A DNA stretch of 64,000 bases from Salinibacterium sp. SWN248 (GCF_015864575.1 NZ_JADYWW010000002.1:1-64000), one strand, 5' to 3'; shown: positions 9,420 to 18,487, numbered from the stretch's first letter. Translations and numbers: made by a program. The notes: generated by a model from the letters alone, not told the origin.

Positions 9420-10676
9420 ATGAGCACAACAGGACAACCCTTCAGCTGGCGCTCGATCGGGCTTCCCGTTCTCTTGCCGACACTGCTTTTTTCGATCGGT
9501 GAAGGCGCGATCATCCCGCTGATTCCGATCGCTGCCGACAGCCTCGGCGCGACCCTCGCGATAGCTGGCCTTGTTGCTGCCGTGCTGACGATCGGCGAAC
9601 TATTCGGCAACATCCCGAGCGGATGGCTCATCTCCCGTGTTGGCGAACGCCCGGCCATGATCGGCGCGAGTGCACTCTCCATCATCGGAGTAGTGATCGC
9701 GATTCTCGCCCCCAACCCCGTCGCACTCGGATTCGGTGTGCTGCTGCTCGGCCTTGCCGCCGCCGTGTTTGCCTTGGCGCGACATGCTTTTCTCACGAGC
9801 TTCGTTCCCGTTGCCTATCGCGCCCGCGCACTCTCTACACTCGGCGGAACCTTCAGGCTCGGCGTCTTCATCGGACCGTTCATCTCGGCCGGGGTCATTC
9901 ACCTCACCGGTACCGTGACTGCTGCCTTCTGGATTCATGTTGTGGCAGCACTAGCCGCCGCCGCGGTGCTCCTTCTCCTTCCCGACCCTGCAACGACCTT
10001 CGGCGCGGTACACACTTCCCGCGTCAACAACCGCACGCTGCGTGACGGTGAAGCGCTTGTAGAGCAGGAATCGCACGGGCTTTTCGCTACCGTGCGTCGC
10101 AATCGTGCGCTGCTCTCACGCCTCGGCCTCGGTGCCGCCGTCATCGGAGCAATGCGAGCCAGTCGTCAGGTGATCTTGCCGCTGTGGGCCGTCAGCATCG
10201 GGCTCGCCGACACCAATACCGCCATCATCATCGGCGTCGCCGGTGCTGTCGACTTCGCTCTCTTCTACACGGGCGGCCAGATCATGGACCGCTTCGGCCG
10301 ACTCTGGACCGCCGTGCCATCCCTCGTCGGCCTCGGCATCGGCCACCTTGTGCTTTCCTTCACCCACGACTCAGCGCAGAACGTGGGTTGGTTCATCTTC
10401 GCCGCCATGTTCCTGTCGCTCGCGAACGGTCTGGGAAGCGGCATCCTGATGACCCTCGGTGCCGACCTTGCTCCGCAAGCCAACCCCGCCCCGTTTCTCG
10501 GAGCCTGGCGCTTCACCGGCGGCGTCGGACAGGCATCCTCTCCCCTGCTCATCGCGGGGATTACGGCCGTGGCCTCCATCTCTTTCGCTGCGGGGGCTGT
10601 CGGAATACTCGGTCTCATCGGCGCCGGAATCATGGTGCGGTACGTGCCGCGCTACATCACGAAACCGCAGCGCTAG
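9420..10676 (+). CDS. MFS family transporter
   Basis: Integral membrane protein of 418 residues with about 12 predicted hydrophobic segments, a major facilitator superfamily permease. The loop between helices 2 and 3 contains [20 protein letters not shown], the family's conserved cytoplasmic motif. A charged central loop (about residues 195-220) separates the two halves. The substrate cannot be read from the sequence; drug or metabolite efflux is plausible. It is divergent from prfB and followed on the same strand by the LysE-type gene. Confidence 0.85.
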   Translation: MSTTGQPFSWRSIGLPVLLPTLLFSIGEGAIIPLIPIAADSLGATLAIAGLVAAVLTIGELFGNIPSGWLISRVGERPAMIGASALSIIGVVIAILAPNPVALGFGVLLLGLAAAVFALARHAFLTSFVPVAYRARALSTLGGTFRLGVFIGPFISAGVIHLTGTVTAAFWIHVVAALAAAAVLLLLPDPATTFGAVHTSRVNNRTLRDGEALVEQESHGLFATVRRNRALLSRLGLGAAVIGAMRASRQVILPLWAVSIGLADTNTAIIIGVAGAVDFALFYTGGQIMDRFGRLWTAVPSLVGLGIGHLVLSFTHDSAQNVGWFIFAAMFLSLANGLGSGILMTLGADLAPQANPAPFLGAWRFTGGVGQASSPLLIAGITAVASISFAAGAVGILGLIGAGIMVRYVPRYITKPQR

Positions 10677-10728
10677 GCACCGAGATCTAGCCGTGGCCGG
10701 CCGGTCTTCTCCGGCGAGCCCGGAGCCC

Positions 10729-10734
10729 TAGACT
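10729..10734 (+). promoter_or_regulatory. -10 box of a leaderless promoter (LysE-type gene)
   Basis: TAGACT followed by exactly 6 nt and the ATG at 10741, with no ribosome binding site. This separates the LysE-type gene transcriptionally from the MFS gene. Confidence 0.55.
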
Positions 10735-10740
10735 GGCGAA

Positions 10741-11382
10741 ATGATCCCGACCAGCAACCTGATTGCCTTCGTGCTGATCGCGTTGCCGATCATCCTGATT
10801 CCGGGACCGAGTGTGCTGTTTTTGATCGGCCGCTCGCTTTCCTTGGGAAAGCTTGGCGGCATCATCAGCTCGCTGGGAAATGCCACCGGCGGCGTCACTC
10901 TCGTCTTCGCCGTAGCCTTTGGCGTCGGCACGATCATCGCGCAATCCGTTATTGCGTTCACCATTGTGAAATACCTGGGCGCCGCCTACCTGATTTACCT
11001 CGGTGTTCAAGCGATTCGTCACCGCAACGCTCACACGACAACGGATGACGCAGCTCCCCGCCCACAATCACGCTGGCGCATCTTCGGCCAGGGTTTCATT
11101 GTCGGCATCACGAATCCCAAAGCGACCGTGTTTTTCGTTGCCGTTCTGCCGCAGTTCGTGAGCTTCGGAGCCGGCAATGTGCAACTGCAATTGCTCGTTT
11201 TGGGGCTGCTGTTTATGGCAATAGCCGTGGTGACAGACACGTCGTGGGCGATCGCTGCCGGTTTCGCGCGCGACTGGTTCGCGCGCTCACCGCAGAGAAT
11301 CACCACCCTCAGCGCAACCGGTGGGGTGGCGTTGATCGCGCTGGGAGTGGGATCTCTATTTATCCCGCACGCTAAGCAATAG
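10741..11382 (+). CDS. LysE/RhtB family amino-acid exporter
   Basis: Membrane protein of 213 residues with about six hydrophobic segments, the size and layout of LysE/RhtB exporters. The conserved N-terminal segment is IPGPSVLFLIGRSLSLGKLGG, and the central motif GFIVGITNPKATVFFVAVLPQF matches the family's NPK signature. It probably exports an amino acid or homoserine lactone-like compound; the exact substrate is unknown. Its last 11 bases overlap the end of the convergent NAD(P)-binding gene. Confidence 0.88.
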   Translation: MIPTSNLIAFVLIALPIILIPGPSVLFLIGRSLSLGKLGGIISSLGNATGGVTLVFAVAFGVGTIIAQSVIAFTIVKYLGAAYLIYLGVQAIRHRNAHTTTDDAAPRPQSRWRIFGQGFIVGITNPKATVFFVAVLPQFVSFGAGNVQLQLLVLGLLFMAIAVVTDTSWAIAAGFARDWFARSPQRITTLSATGGVALIALGVGSLFIPHAKQ

Positions 11383-12025
11383 CGGCAATAACATCCGGAA
11401 TCGGGGTCGACCCATCAGTGAACTCGATGGTCTGACCGATGGTGTTGTCGGCATCAATCACTTCCGCGAGAACGCGGGCCACGTTGTCGCGACTCGTGTG
11501 CTCGTCGGTGGCGTCATCGCCGATACCGATCATGCCGGAGGCGGCTTCACTCGAGAGTGAACCCGGGCCGACGATGGTGTACTCAAGGGGGCCGGTGCGG
11601 AGATGTTCATCGGCAGCAGCCTTTGCTTCTGCATACGCGAAGAAAGCGTTGTCTTCGGGAACACCGTGGTCAAAACCGGCACCCTTGTACGAGACCATGA
11701 CGTAGCGCTTGACGCCCGCATGGGCAGCAGCGTCCATGGTGCGGATGGCCGCGTCACGGTCAACCGAATAGGTGCGTTCGGGGCTTCCCCCACCAGCACC
11801 CGCCGAGAACACGACGACATCGTGTCCCGTAAAGATTTCAGAGAGCTCTTCGGCACTGAGTGCCTCAACGTCTGCGATGACAGGCATAGCGCCCGTGGCG
11901 CTGATGTCAGCCTCCTGCTCAGGCTTGCGGACCAGCGAGTGCACGTGGTGACCGCGAGAGGTGAGAAGCTCGGCCAGACTCAGGGCAATCTTGCCGTGGC
12001 CTCCGACGATAGCGATTCGTTTCAT
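11372..12025 (-). CDS. NAD(P)-binding atypical SDR / NmrA-like protein
   Basis: Protein of 217 residues with an N-terminal Rossmann motif IAIVGGHGKIALSLAELL and the rest of an atypical short-chain dehydrogenase of the NAD(P)H-binding/NmrA group (VVFSAGAGGG, then YVMVSYKGAGFDHGVPEDN, and TIVGPGSLSSE). Such proteins are oxidoreductases or redox sensors; no substrate can be assigned. The ATG follows AAAGGAG. It converges on, and slightly overlaps, the LysE-type gene. Confidence 0.85.
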   Translation of the reverse strand: MKRIAIVGGHGKIALSLAELLTSRGHHVHSLVRKPEQEADISATGAMPVIADVEALSAEELSEIFTGHDVVVFSAGAGGGSPERTYSVDRDAAIRTMDAAAHAGVKRYVMVSYKGAGFDHGVPEDNAFFAYAEAKAAADEHLRTGPLEYTIVGPGSLSSEAASGMIGIGDDATDEHTSRDNVARVLAEVIDADNTIGQTIEFTDGSTPIPDVIAAIA

Positions 12026-12164
12026 GGCTAACTCCTTTGCTTCGGTGATGCGCCTGCGAGAAGCGCACCACCCACGCTACGGATCGAAACTCCCTGTTCG
12101 CTGGATGGAGTGTGATCGCGGGCTGGAGGATTGCGGTGTGCTGGTGACGGGTTTTCAGAGAACG

Positions 12165-12626
12165 CTACGAAAAGACAGAGCGAGCGTTAGCCGTAACTTC
12201 GATACGCAGGCCCTCCGGGACCAAGAGGGAGACGAACGGTGGCTTCCAATAGGCAGAAAGCGAGACCGTCGCGCTGGAATTATCGACGCTCGTCGCTTGC
12301 TCGATAGTGAGCCCGTCGAACTCTGTGGTCGGGGCGGCAGCGACATACTCCCCCACCGCGTCCGCGACCTTGGTGGGCGTCAATTGCGGGCGAAAGCCCT
12401 GGGGCGTTCGCAACACATCGTCGAGATCGTAGGATTCTGCTCCGACGAGAGCAGCTCCATCCGCCAGTGTGAAGAGTCGTTTGCGTTCCAGATAGAGCGA
12501 GGTTGCCGCGACCACTAGAAAGATGAGCACGAGCGAGAGGAAGCCATAGAAGATGGTGAGCAGGAGTGCAGAACCATCGTCGTCACGTAGCCGTAGCCGT
12601 AGCCGTAGCCGTAGCGAAGGGTTCAC
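12165..12626 (-). CDS. Tad-locus TadG-like membrane-anchored protein
   Basis: Protein of 153 residues with an N-terminal anchor: DDDGSALLLTIFYGFLSLVLIFLVVAATSLYLERKR-type sequence, then a predicted extracytoplasmic region. This fits the N-terminal part of TadG-like Flp pilus assembly proteins. The GTG at 12626 is chosen because it overlaps the preceding TadE stop (TAGTG). The N-terminus reads Arg-Leu repeated four to five times, encoded by a GTAGCC hexamer tandem array (12587-12615). Unlike its TadE neighbours it lacks the Glu at +5 after the Gly of a prepilin cleavage site. Last gene of the pilin-like Tad block. Confidence 0.7.
   Translation of the reverse strand: MNPSLRLRLRLRLRDDDGSALLLTIFYGFLSLVLIFLVVAATSLYLERKRLFTLADGAALVGAESYDLDDVLRTPQGFRPQLTPTKVADAVGEYVAAAPTTEFDGLTIEQATSVDNSSATVSLSAYWKPPFVSLLVPEGLRIEVTANARSVFS
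12587..12615. repeat. GTAGCC hexanucleotide tandem repeat
   Basis: Nearly five head-to-tail copies inside the start of the TadG-like gene. Read on the minus strand it encodes alternating Leu and Arg. A change in copy number would lengthen or shorten the basic N-terminus without shifting frame. Confidence 0.85.
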
Positions 12627-13078
12627 TAGCGCGACCCCGCAAACTGAGAAACCTGCTGCGTTGCGGCCGCATCGAGCGGCACCTCTAGAGGAAATGAGCC
12701 GCTCAGCACCGGCGGCGCCAGCGGGAGCGGCACGGCAATAGCCACCTGCACGGTGACGAAGCTGTGGCGGGACAGACAATCGCTGGGATCGGGTGCGCAC
12801 GAGATCGTGACCGCCGCGCTTGCGGCATCCACGTTGTGATTGTCGAGGGCGAACTCGACCGCGCGCGATGCCGCTGCGTTCGCCTCACTGAGAGTGTCAG
12901 CCTGAACGAACACGCGCGCCGCCTGGCGGGCAGCCCCCTCAGCAGCAAGAGCTCCGGACTGAATCGCGGACATCGTGAGCACCAGATACACGAGCGGAAT
13001 GAGCATCACCATGCCGACCGTAATGAACTCTAGGGATGACGAACCCCGTTCATCAGCGAACCTGCTCGATTGCCGCAT
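12626..13078 (-). CDS. TadE-like pilus assembly protein
   Basis: Protein of 150 residues starting at MRQSSRFADERG (13078). RG-SSSLEFITVGMVMLIPLVYLVL gives a type IV prepilin-like N-terminus: Gly, then Glu at +5, then a hydrophobic helix. This marks it as a TadE-family pseudopilin of the Flp/Tad system. The remainder is an extracytoplasmic domain with two cysteines (CAPDPSDC). The start overlaps the end of the next upstream TadE gene by 26 bp. A longer start at 13120 is possible but adds no anchor sequence. Confidence 0.78.
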   Translation of the reverse strand: MRQSSRFADERGSSSLEFITVGMVMLIPLVYLVLTMSAIQSGALAAEGAARQAARVFVQADTLSEANAAASRAVEFALDNHNVDAASAAVTISCAPDPSDCLSRHSFVTVQVAIAVPLPLAPPVLSGSFPLEVPLDAAATQQVSQFAGSR

Positions 13079-13466
13079 GGGCCGACACCTCCAAGCCATC
13101 GCTAATACCGATAAGGCCAAAGAGCGGCAGCGGTGCCCGCACGGTGATGAGCACGGCGGGTTGCCCGAGGTGGGACGTGGTGCTTGCGCTCACATCCGAC
13201 GCATAGCCGGGCGACAGCGCCGTAGCGATGAGGTCACGAGTGCGAGTGACGCCATCGCCCAATGAGGTGTCGGCAAGGGAGGCGTAGCGCGCGCCCTCAG
13301 CCGCGGCATCCAACACCGTATTGCGGATATGCAACGCAAGAGCCAGCTGGATGACACTGAGCGTCAACACCGTCAACAGAGCCGAAACGAGAACGAACTC
13401 CACCACGGCGGACCCGGATTCGTCAGCACCCAGCCGCCTGCCGCGTTCGCGCCAGCGCGCACGCAT
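13053..13466 (-). CDS. TadE-like pilus assembly protein
   Basis: Protein of 137 residues. The N-terminus DESG-SAVVEFVLVSALLTVLTLSV fits the prepilin cleavage pattern (Gly, Glu at +5, hydrophobic helix) of TadE-like pseudopilins. The segment HIRNTVLDAAAEGARYASLAD is also typical of TadE. It has one membrane helix, with the rest predicted outside. Its ATG overlaps the stop of the preceding small gene (TAATG), so the four pilin-like genes are translationally linked. Confidence 0.8.
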   Translation of the reverse strand: MRARWRERGRRLGADESGSAVVEFVLVSALLTVLTLSVIQLALALHIRNTVLDAAAEGARYASLADTSLGDGVTRTRDLIATALSPGYASDVSASTTSHLGQPAVLITVRAPLPLFGLIGISDGLEVSAHAAIEQVR

Positions 13467-13663
13467 TAGAAACCGGTGACGCGATCGATAGCCTGTTCAA
13501 AAACCGAGCTGAGTGCTGGACCCGCAAGACCCCAAATGATGACCACAAGACCTGCGGTCATGAGAGTAATCAGCACCCAGCCCGGTACGTCTCCTCGCTC
13601 TGATGTGAGCGCTCGGGTGCCTCGGGAAAGCCCGCTCTTCAGTAGCAATTGAGATGATTTCAC
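13466..13663 (-). CDS. small single-helix Tad-locus protein (pilin-like candidate)
   Basis: About 65 residues: a short basic N-terminus, then TSERGDVPGWVLITLMTAG, one hydrophobic helix and a short amphipathic tail ending DRVTGF. The size and position (first gene of the tadE block) suggest the Flp major pilin or a DUF4244-like pilin. The residue at +5 after the putative Gly cleavage site is Trp instead of Glu, so processing by a prepilin peptidase is doubtful. The start is uncertain: GTG at 13663 is chosen, ATG at 13711 is the alternative, and neither has a good ribosome binding site. Confidence 0.6.
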   Translation of the reverse strand: MKSSQLLLKSGLSRGTRALTSERGDVPGWVLITLMTAGLVVIIWGLAGPALSSVFEQAIDRVTGF

Positions 13664-13776
13664 TCTGTAATCATTGAGCGAAACACAAATGTGCGTAAAG
13701 ATTTTCCACAACGAGCGAGAGCAACTAACCTCAGACGACGCGGGGCGACTCCCCGAGCGGGCCGCTCCCCCGTTCG

Positions 13777-15639
13777 CTATTCTTCTGGCGCGTCTCGCTT
13801 TGCCTTCTCCCGCAACTCAGCTTGCAGCGCCTGTAACCGCTCCACCTCGTCTTCGACGATGGCGTCCGCCTGCGCGATGTTGTCAGGCGATACCAATCCG
13901 GTGTCCGCAAGAATCGCATCTTCGGTGACCTGCGAGATTCCGCCGCCAGACTGAGCGGCTTTCTTGCGGAGGCGATCGAGTGCCGCGCGAAGGGGGTGCA
14001 CGGGTTCACGAAGCAGCGGTTCCTCGACCTCGAGACCATAGAACGTGCCAATCTGATCCACGAACTGAGCACGTTGGGCACGATCGTAGGCACGCCGCTC
14101 TCGACTGAATGCCGTCACCGTGGCTGCACACATCATGAGCATCACGACGCTGAAGGGCAATGCAGACAAAATTGCTGCCGTTTGCAAAGTCTGCAGCCCA
14201 CCCGTGACCAACAGTGCGATAGCCAAGAACGACGCCAGTAGTGCGAAGAAGACACGGATGCGCTTGAGCGGTTCAGCGGAGCCACCGGTGGCGATCATCG
14301 ACATCACGAGGGCACCGGAATCGGCTGAGGTGACGAAGAAGATTCCGATCAGCAGGATGGCTCCGAACGTGAGAGCGGTGCCTGCCGGGAGACCGGCAAG
14401 CAGATCGAAGAGAGCGGAATCGGCATCCACCGATCCGTCGGCAGCAACGAGCCCGCCCTGACCGTAGAGCTCACGGTAGATCGCGTTGCCGCCAAGAACA
14501 CTGAACCAGAGGAACGTGAGCACGGTGGGAACGAGCATGACGCCGCCCACGAACTCGCGCACAGTGCGGCCCTTGGAGACACGCGCAATAAAGACACCGA
14601 CGAACGGTGCCCACGACATCCACCAGCCCCAGTAGAAGGTGGTCCAGCCAGCCTGCCACTGTTCGCCAGCATCGCCCTGATAGGCACTGACGTTGAAAGC
14701 GAGGCCGATGAAGCCTTGGAGATAGTTACCCATCGACTGCACGAACTCACGGAACAGGAATGCGGTCGGACCCACGATGAGAAGGAACACAAGGAGCACA
14801 GCGGCCAACAGAAGGTTGGTGGTCGACAGCCACTTCATACCGCGGCCGATACCGGACACCAGCGACAGAATCGTGAAGGCAACGATCACTACGATCACGG
14901 CGATCTGAGTCGTGAGATTCGACTCGGCGATTCCCGTCTTTTCGAGACCGGCAGAAATCTGAAGAACACCGAGGCCGAGCGAGGTCGCAACACCGAATAC
15001 CGTGCCGACGAGCGCGATGACGTCGATGAGGTTGCCCCAGCCACCGCGAACGCGCTTGCCGAGCAGCGGTTCAAGAGTCCAACGGATCGAGATGGGGCGA
15101 CCGCGACGATGAATGGCGTACGCGAGCGCGAGGCCGACCACAACGTAGATAGCCCAGGCGTGCACACCCCAGTGCAGGAAGGTTTGACTCATGGCTTGTT
15201 GGGCGAGTTGGATCTCCGTGCCCGAAACTCCGGGGCGCGGGTTTGCGAAATGGCTGAGGGGCTCGGCGACGCCGTAGAAGACGAGACCGATTCCCATGCC
15301 CGCGGCGAAGAGGAAGGAGATCCACGCGATCATGGAGAACTCGGGTTCGTCGTCATCCTTGCCGAGCTTGATGTCGCCATAACGGCTGAACCCTAGGTAC
15401 AGAGCGAAGGCCACAAAGAATGCCGCAATGAGCACGTAATACCAGCTGAACGAGTTGATGACGCTGGACTGCAGTGTGCTGAACACTGCATTCGCGAGGT
15501 TCGGAGCAATGATCGAGAACGCGGTAATCGCGATGATGAGCCCCGCTGCGGGCCAGAATACCCACGGAGCGAGCATGCGTGTAGCGGTCGGACGGTCCGG
15601 AACCTCGGGCTCTGCGGGGATGGTCGATTCTGCGGTCAT
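13777..15639 (-). CDS. BCCT family betaine/choline/carnitine transporter
   Basis: Membrane protein of 620 residues with about 12 transmembrane helices, of the sodium-coupled BCCT family that takes up glycine betaine, choline or carnitine, often under osmotic stress. The signature Trp-rich segment is WWMSWAPFVGVFIARVSKGRT. The glycine-rich ion/substrate helix is AAGMGIGLVFYGVAEP, whose GMGIG form is typical of betaine or choline carriers. The C-terminal tail (about 100 residues, charged, ending EKAKRDAPEE-like) may be the osmosensing domain. The ATG follows GGAG. Neighbouring genes do not fix the substrate. Confidence 0.92.
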   Translation of the reverse strand: MTAESTIPAEPEVPDRPTATRMLAPWVFWPAAGLIIAITAFSIIAPNLANAVFSTLQSSVINSFSWYYVLIAAFFVAFALYLGFSRYGDIKLGKDDDEPEFSMIAWISFLFAAGMGIGLVFYGVAEPLSHFANPRPGVSGTEIQLAQQAMSQTFLHWGVHAWAIYVVVGLALAYAIHRRGRPISIRWTLEPLLGKRVRGGWGNLIDVIALVGTVFGVATSLGLGVLQISAGLEKTGIAESNLTTQIAVIVVIVAFTILSLVSGIGRGMKWLSTTNLLLAAVLLVFLLIVGPTAFLFREFVQSMGNYLQGFIGLAFNVSAYQGDAGEQWQAGWTTFYWGWWMSWAPFVGVFIARVSKGRTVREFVGGVMLVPTVLTFLWFSVLGGNAIYRELYGQGGLVAADGSVDADSALFDLLAGLPAGTALTFGAILLIGIFFVTSADSGALVMSMIATGGSAEPLKRIRVFFALLASFLAIALLVTGGLQTLQTAAILSALPFSVVMLMMCAATVTAFSRERRAYDRAQRAQFVDQIGTFYGLEVEEPLLREPVHPLRAALDRLRKKAAQSGGGISQVTEDAILADTGLVSPDNIAQADAIVEDEVERLQALQAELREKAKRDAPEE

Positions 15640-15708
15640 GAGATCTCCGATCGCGTGGGGTCACTGCTCGACGGGCTACAAGCGTAGACATCGAGTTCTA
15701 GTAGCGTA

Positions 15709-15723
15709 ATCGCAGTCTGCGAT
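15709..15723. repeat. 15-bp inverted repeat upstream of the BCCT gene
   Basis: Arms ATCGCAG / CTGCGAT around a single T, about 70 bp before the BCCT start and 40 bp after the oxidoreductase stop. It could be an operator or a weak terminator. The 1-nt centre favours a protein-binding site. Confidence 0.4.
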
Positions 15724-15762
15724 ACATGGTTAGCGGGCGCAGCGTCGGCCGCGCCCATCGCT

Positions 15763-16803
15763 TTACTGTTCGGAGCCGAAGCGGTACCCGAGTTGCCAGC
15801 GAGCTGAATCAATGGTGTCGAGGATGGCGACGGTTTCGTCAAGCGAGTGCACCGGCGACTCAGTGAGACCCTGCGCTACAAAGCCGGCGAGCGCCGTGGC
15901 TTGGTAGCTGAGCCCGCGGTGGCCAACCACACCCGTCTCGTCTTTCCAGTGAATTGATTCGCCGTTGAAGCCGGGCTTCGAGAGCGTCAGTGAGGTTGGC
16001 GTGAAGAAGCCATTGCCCACCTGCAGCAGGGCGTCGGTGCCCGCAACGGATGCCGTGATCGGTGTGCGCGCGAGCAACGTGGTGTTGAGCTGGGCTTGAG
16101 CCGCGCCCTTGTAACTGAGAGTAAGTAGGGATTGAGCATCCACCCCACTCTCGATGAGCGAGCCGACATTGTGCACGGCAGAAGGTGCACCCAGAATCTG
16201 TGACGCGAAGGCGATCGGGTAAATGCCGAGGTCGAGCAGGGCTCCTCCCCCGCTATCGAGCGAGCGAACCCGGTGCCCCTGAGGAATGTGCTGACCGTGG
16301 TCGGCGGTGACGAGGTGAATATCGCCCAAGGTTCCGTCGGCAACAAGTTGGTTGATGATTGAGGTTTGGGGAAGGTAGCGAGTCCACATCGCTTCCATCG
16401 CGAACACCCCGGCGGCCCGGGCTGCGGCCACAATCTCGCGCGCTTCGGCACCGGTCATGGCGAACGGCTTCTCCACCAGAATGTGCTTGCCCGCGGCGAT
16501 CGACTGCAGCGCTAGATCGCGGTGCACGTGCTGCTGCGCGGCGATGTAGATCACGTCAACGTCGGGGTTCGCCAGCAACTCGGCATAGTCACCGTAGGCC
16601 TTGTCGATACCCCAGGTGGTGGCGAATTCTTGGGCGCGATCTAGACTGCGGGATGCCACAGCCACAAACTTCTGGGCGGTGTGCGCTTGCACGGCCTGCG
16701 CGAACGTCGCGGCGATCCCACCGGGAGCCATGATGCCCCAGCGCAGAGCGGGTACGGAGTCGGCGGCAGGAATGATCGGGGCCGGGAACGTGGTGGGGAA
16801 CAC
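15763..16803 (-). CDS. Gfo/Idh/MocA family oxidoreductase
   Basis: NAD(P)-dependent oxidoreductase of about 346 residues. The N-terminal Rossmann fold begins RWGIMAPGGIAATFAQAV. The family motif GKHILVEKPFAM holds the conserved Glu-Lys-Pro (EKP) that positions cofactor and substrate, and DVIYIAAQQHVHRDLAL is also typical. The substrate is probably a sugar or polyol derivative and cannot be specified. The GTG at 16803 is preferred because GAGAAGG stands 6-7 nt before it; the ATG at 16809 lies too close to that site. Same strand as the BCCT gene, 123 bp upstream of it. Confidence 0.87.
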   Translation of the reverse strand: MFPTTFPAPIIPAADSVPALRWGIMAPGGIAATFAQAVQAHTAQKFVAVASRSLDRAQEFATTWGIDKAYGDYAELLANPDVDVIYIAAQQHVHRDLALQSIAAGKHILVEKPFAMTGAEAREIVAAARAAGVFAMEAMWTRYLPQTSIINQLVADGTLGDIHLVTADHGQHIPQGHRVRSLDSGGGALLDLGIYPIAFASQILGAPSAVHNVGSLIESGVDAQSLLTLSYKGAAQAQLNTTLLARTPITASVAGTDALLQVGNGFFTPTSLTLSKPGFNGESIHWKDETGVVGHRGLSYQATALAGFVAQGLTESPVHSLDETVAILDTIDSARWQLGYRFGSEQ

Positions 16804-17060
16804 AAGCATCCTTCTCGTCGGGCAGGACTGCGGCGGCGCAGGCCCCGACCAGTCTAGGAGCCGCACCCAGCGACATCGCAGTACCCGTGGAAAACATGAG
16901 ACATGATTCAGCTTTCAGGGTAGGTTGATCGAGACGGACCGCCACGTCACCGTGGCAGCCGTTAGCGTCGCGATATTCTCGCGGCGCGCAGTCCGTTCGG
17001 GACATTCGCGCAATGACGCTCGGAGCGAAGACCGGATTGCGACGTGCGGAGGTATTCCGA

Positions 17061-18395
17061 ATGTCCACTGTTAAACGCCGGCTCACCATCCCGGCAGTAC
17101 TCGCCTCTCTCGCCCTGGTCAGCGCCACGCTGGCAGGAGCGCCACTCGCGGCCCAAGCGATCACGTGCCCGCCCGGTTTCGAAACGCTGCCCGGGTGCAG
17201 CAACTCGTCCGACCCCGGCGGCTCGGCCGCCGTTCCGGGCACGTGGAGCACCGAAACGGTTGCGGGGATGAGCACTCGCATCTACACGCCATCCACTGCC
17301 GCCGAACTGCCGGCCGGACGCGCCCTCATGATCAGCCTCCACGGCTGCGCCCAGAAAGCGAGCGACTTCCAAGCGAACGCCAACTGGGTGGCCGCCGCCG
17401 AAGACTACGGAATGATCGTCGCCCTCCCGGATGCGCCCAACGGCGGCGTCGTGTTCGGATGCTGGGATTACTACGACTCCAATCACTCCCGAAGCAACCC
17501 GGCCCGGCACGACGACAACCTGCTGAACCTCGCCACGACCCTAACCGCGCGCGCCAGTCTGGGAATCGACTCCGATCAGGTTTATATCTCCGGGTTGTCA
17601 TCCGGCGGCGGAGAAACCATGGTGATGGGATGCCTCGCGCCCGACGTCTTTGCGGGAATGGGCATCAATGCCGGCCCCACGGTGGGTACCACTTCTGGCC
17701 AGATCTCAAGTGTGGCCATCTCGAAATCGCAGGGCATGAACACCTGCTCCGGCTTCGGTAGTGCGAACTCTGCGGCCTTTTCGACCCAGCTCACCTCGGT
17801 CATTTATGGAAGCAACGACAGCACCGTATCGACGGGATACAACACCCTCAACGGCCAAATCATGGCCGGCATTTACGGGGCATCCAGCACGTCAACGTTT
17901 AGCTTGAGTGGTTTGGCCGGCAACAACACTGCTGGCTCGGGCATTCTTTATTCGGATGCCGCGGGGCCGCGGGTTTCGGTGATTCAGAACTCGAACCTTG
18001 GCCACAACTGGCCGGCAGGCGCAGGCACGGGAGGAACGTACATCAACGCGAACAGCCTTGACTACCCGGCGTACGTGACCGAGTTCTTCTTCGATAACAA
18101 TCGTCGTGTTGACCGGACTGGTACGCCAGATCCGAACCCGACGCCCACGCCCACGCCAACACCGACACCGACGCCGACGTCTACTCCAACGCCGACGCCA
18201 GATCCTGTGACCTGCTTCACTGCCACCAACGCACAGCATGCCGCCGCCGGGCGCGCGTTCGCGTACGGGTTCAACCCGTACAACCCTTACTACGCGAAGG
18301 GATCACTGAGCTACCTCGGTCAGGGCGACGCGACGATCACGAGTCTCTCGCAGGTCTCTGCAACGAGTTGGGCCAAGACGGCGAGCTGCGGCTAA
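17061..18395 (+). CDS. secreted PHB-depolymerase-like esterase
   Basis: Predicted secreted esterase of 444 residues. Residues 1-34 form a signal peptide (basic start, hydrophobic core, AAQA cleavage region). The catalytic domain follows the PHB-depolymerase/esterase family: HGC oxyanion segment near 94-96, lipase box GLSSG with Ser180, and a likely catalytic His in LGHNWP. A Thr-Pro repeat linker (about 360-385) leads to a C-terminal domain of about 60 residues (CFTATNAQHAAAGRAFAYGF) resembling the C-terminal module of extracellular polyhydroxyalkanoate depolymerases. The ATG at 17061 follows GGAGG by about 8 nt. Substrate may be PHB or another polyester. Confidence 0.82.
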   Translation: MSTVKRRLTIPAVLASLALVSATLAGAPLAAQAITCPPGFETLPGCSNSSDPGGSAAVPGTWSTETVAGMSTRIYTPSTAAELPAGRALMISLHGCAQKASDFQANANWVAAAEDYGMIVALPDAPNGGVVFGCWDYYDSNHSRSNPARHDDNLLNLATTLTARASLGIDSDQVYISGLSSGGGETMVMGCLAPDVFAGMGINAGPTVGTTSGQISSVAISKSQGMNTCSGFGSANSAAFSTQLTSVIYGSNDSTVSTGYNTLNGQIMAGIYGASSTSTFSLSGLAGNNTAGSGILYSDAAGPRVSVIQNSNLGHNWPAGAGTGGTYINANSLDYPAYVTEFFFDNNRRVDRTGTPDPNPTPTPTPTPTPTPTSTPTPTPDPVTCFTATNAQHAAAGRAFAYGFNPYNPYYAKGSLSYLGQGDATITSLSQVSATSWAKTASCG

Positions 18396-18427
18396 CAGTC
18401 GGCACGGCACACTAGCGCTCTCGAAGG

Positions 18428-18460
18428 GCGTCTCCGGGACTCCTGCTGTTCCGGAGACGC
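18428..18460 (+). terminator. strong stem-loop after the esterase gene
   Basis: Perfect 10-bp arms GCGTCTCCGG / CCGGAGACGC with a 13-nt loop, 33 bp past the stop. A smaller hairpin (ACAGTG/CACTGT, 18464-18480) follows. There is no U-tract, as is common for actinobacterial terminators. Confidence 0.65.
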
Positions 18461-18487
18461 TCGACAGTGGCACGCACTGTGAGAGGG

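Noticed and set aside
12587-12615. CRISPR-like short repeats
   Set aside because: Units are only 6 bp, directly abutting with no spacers. No CRISPR array was seen anywhere in the window.
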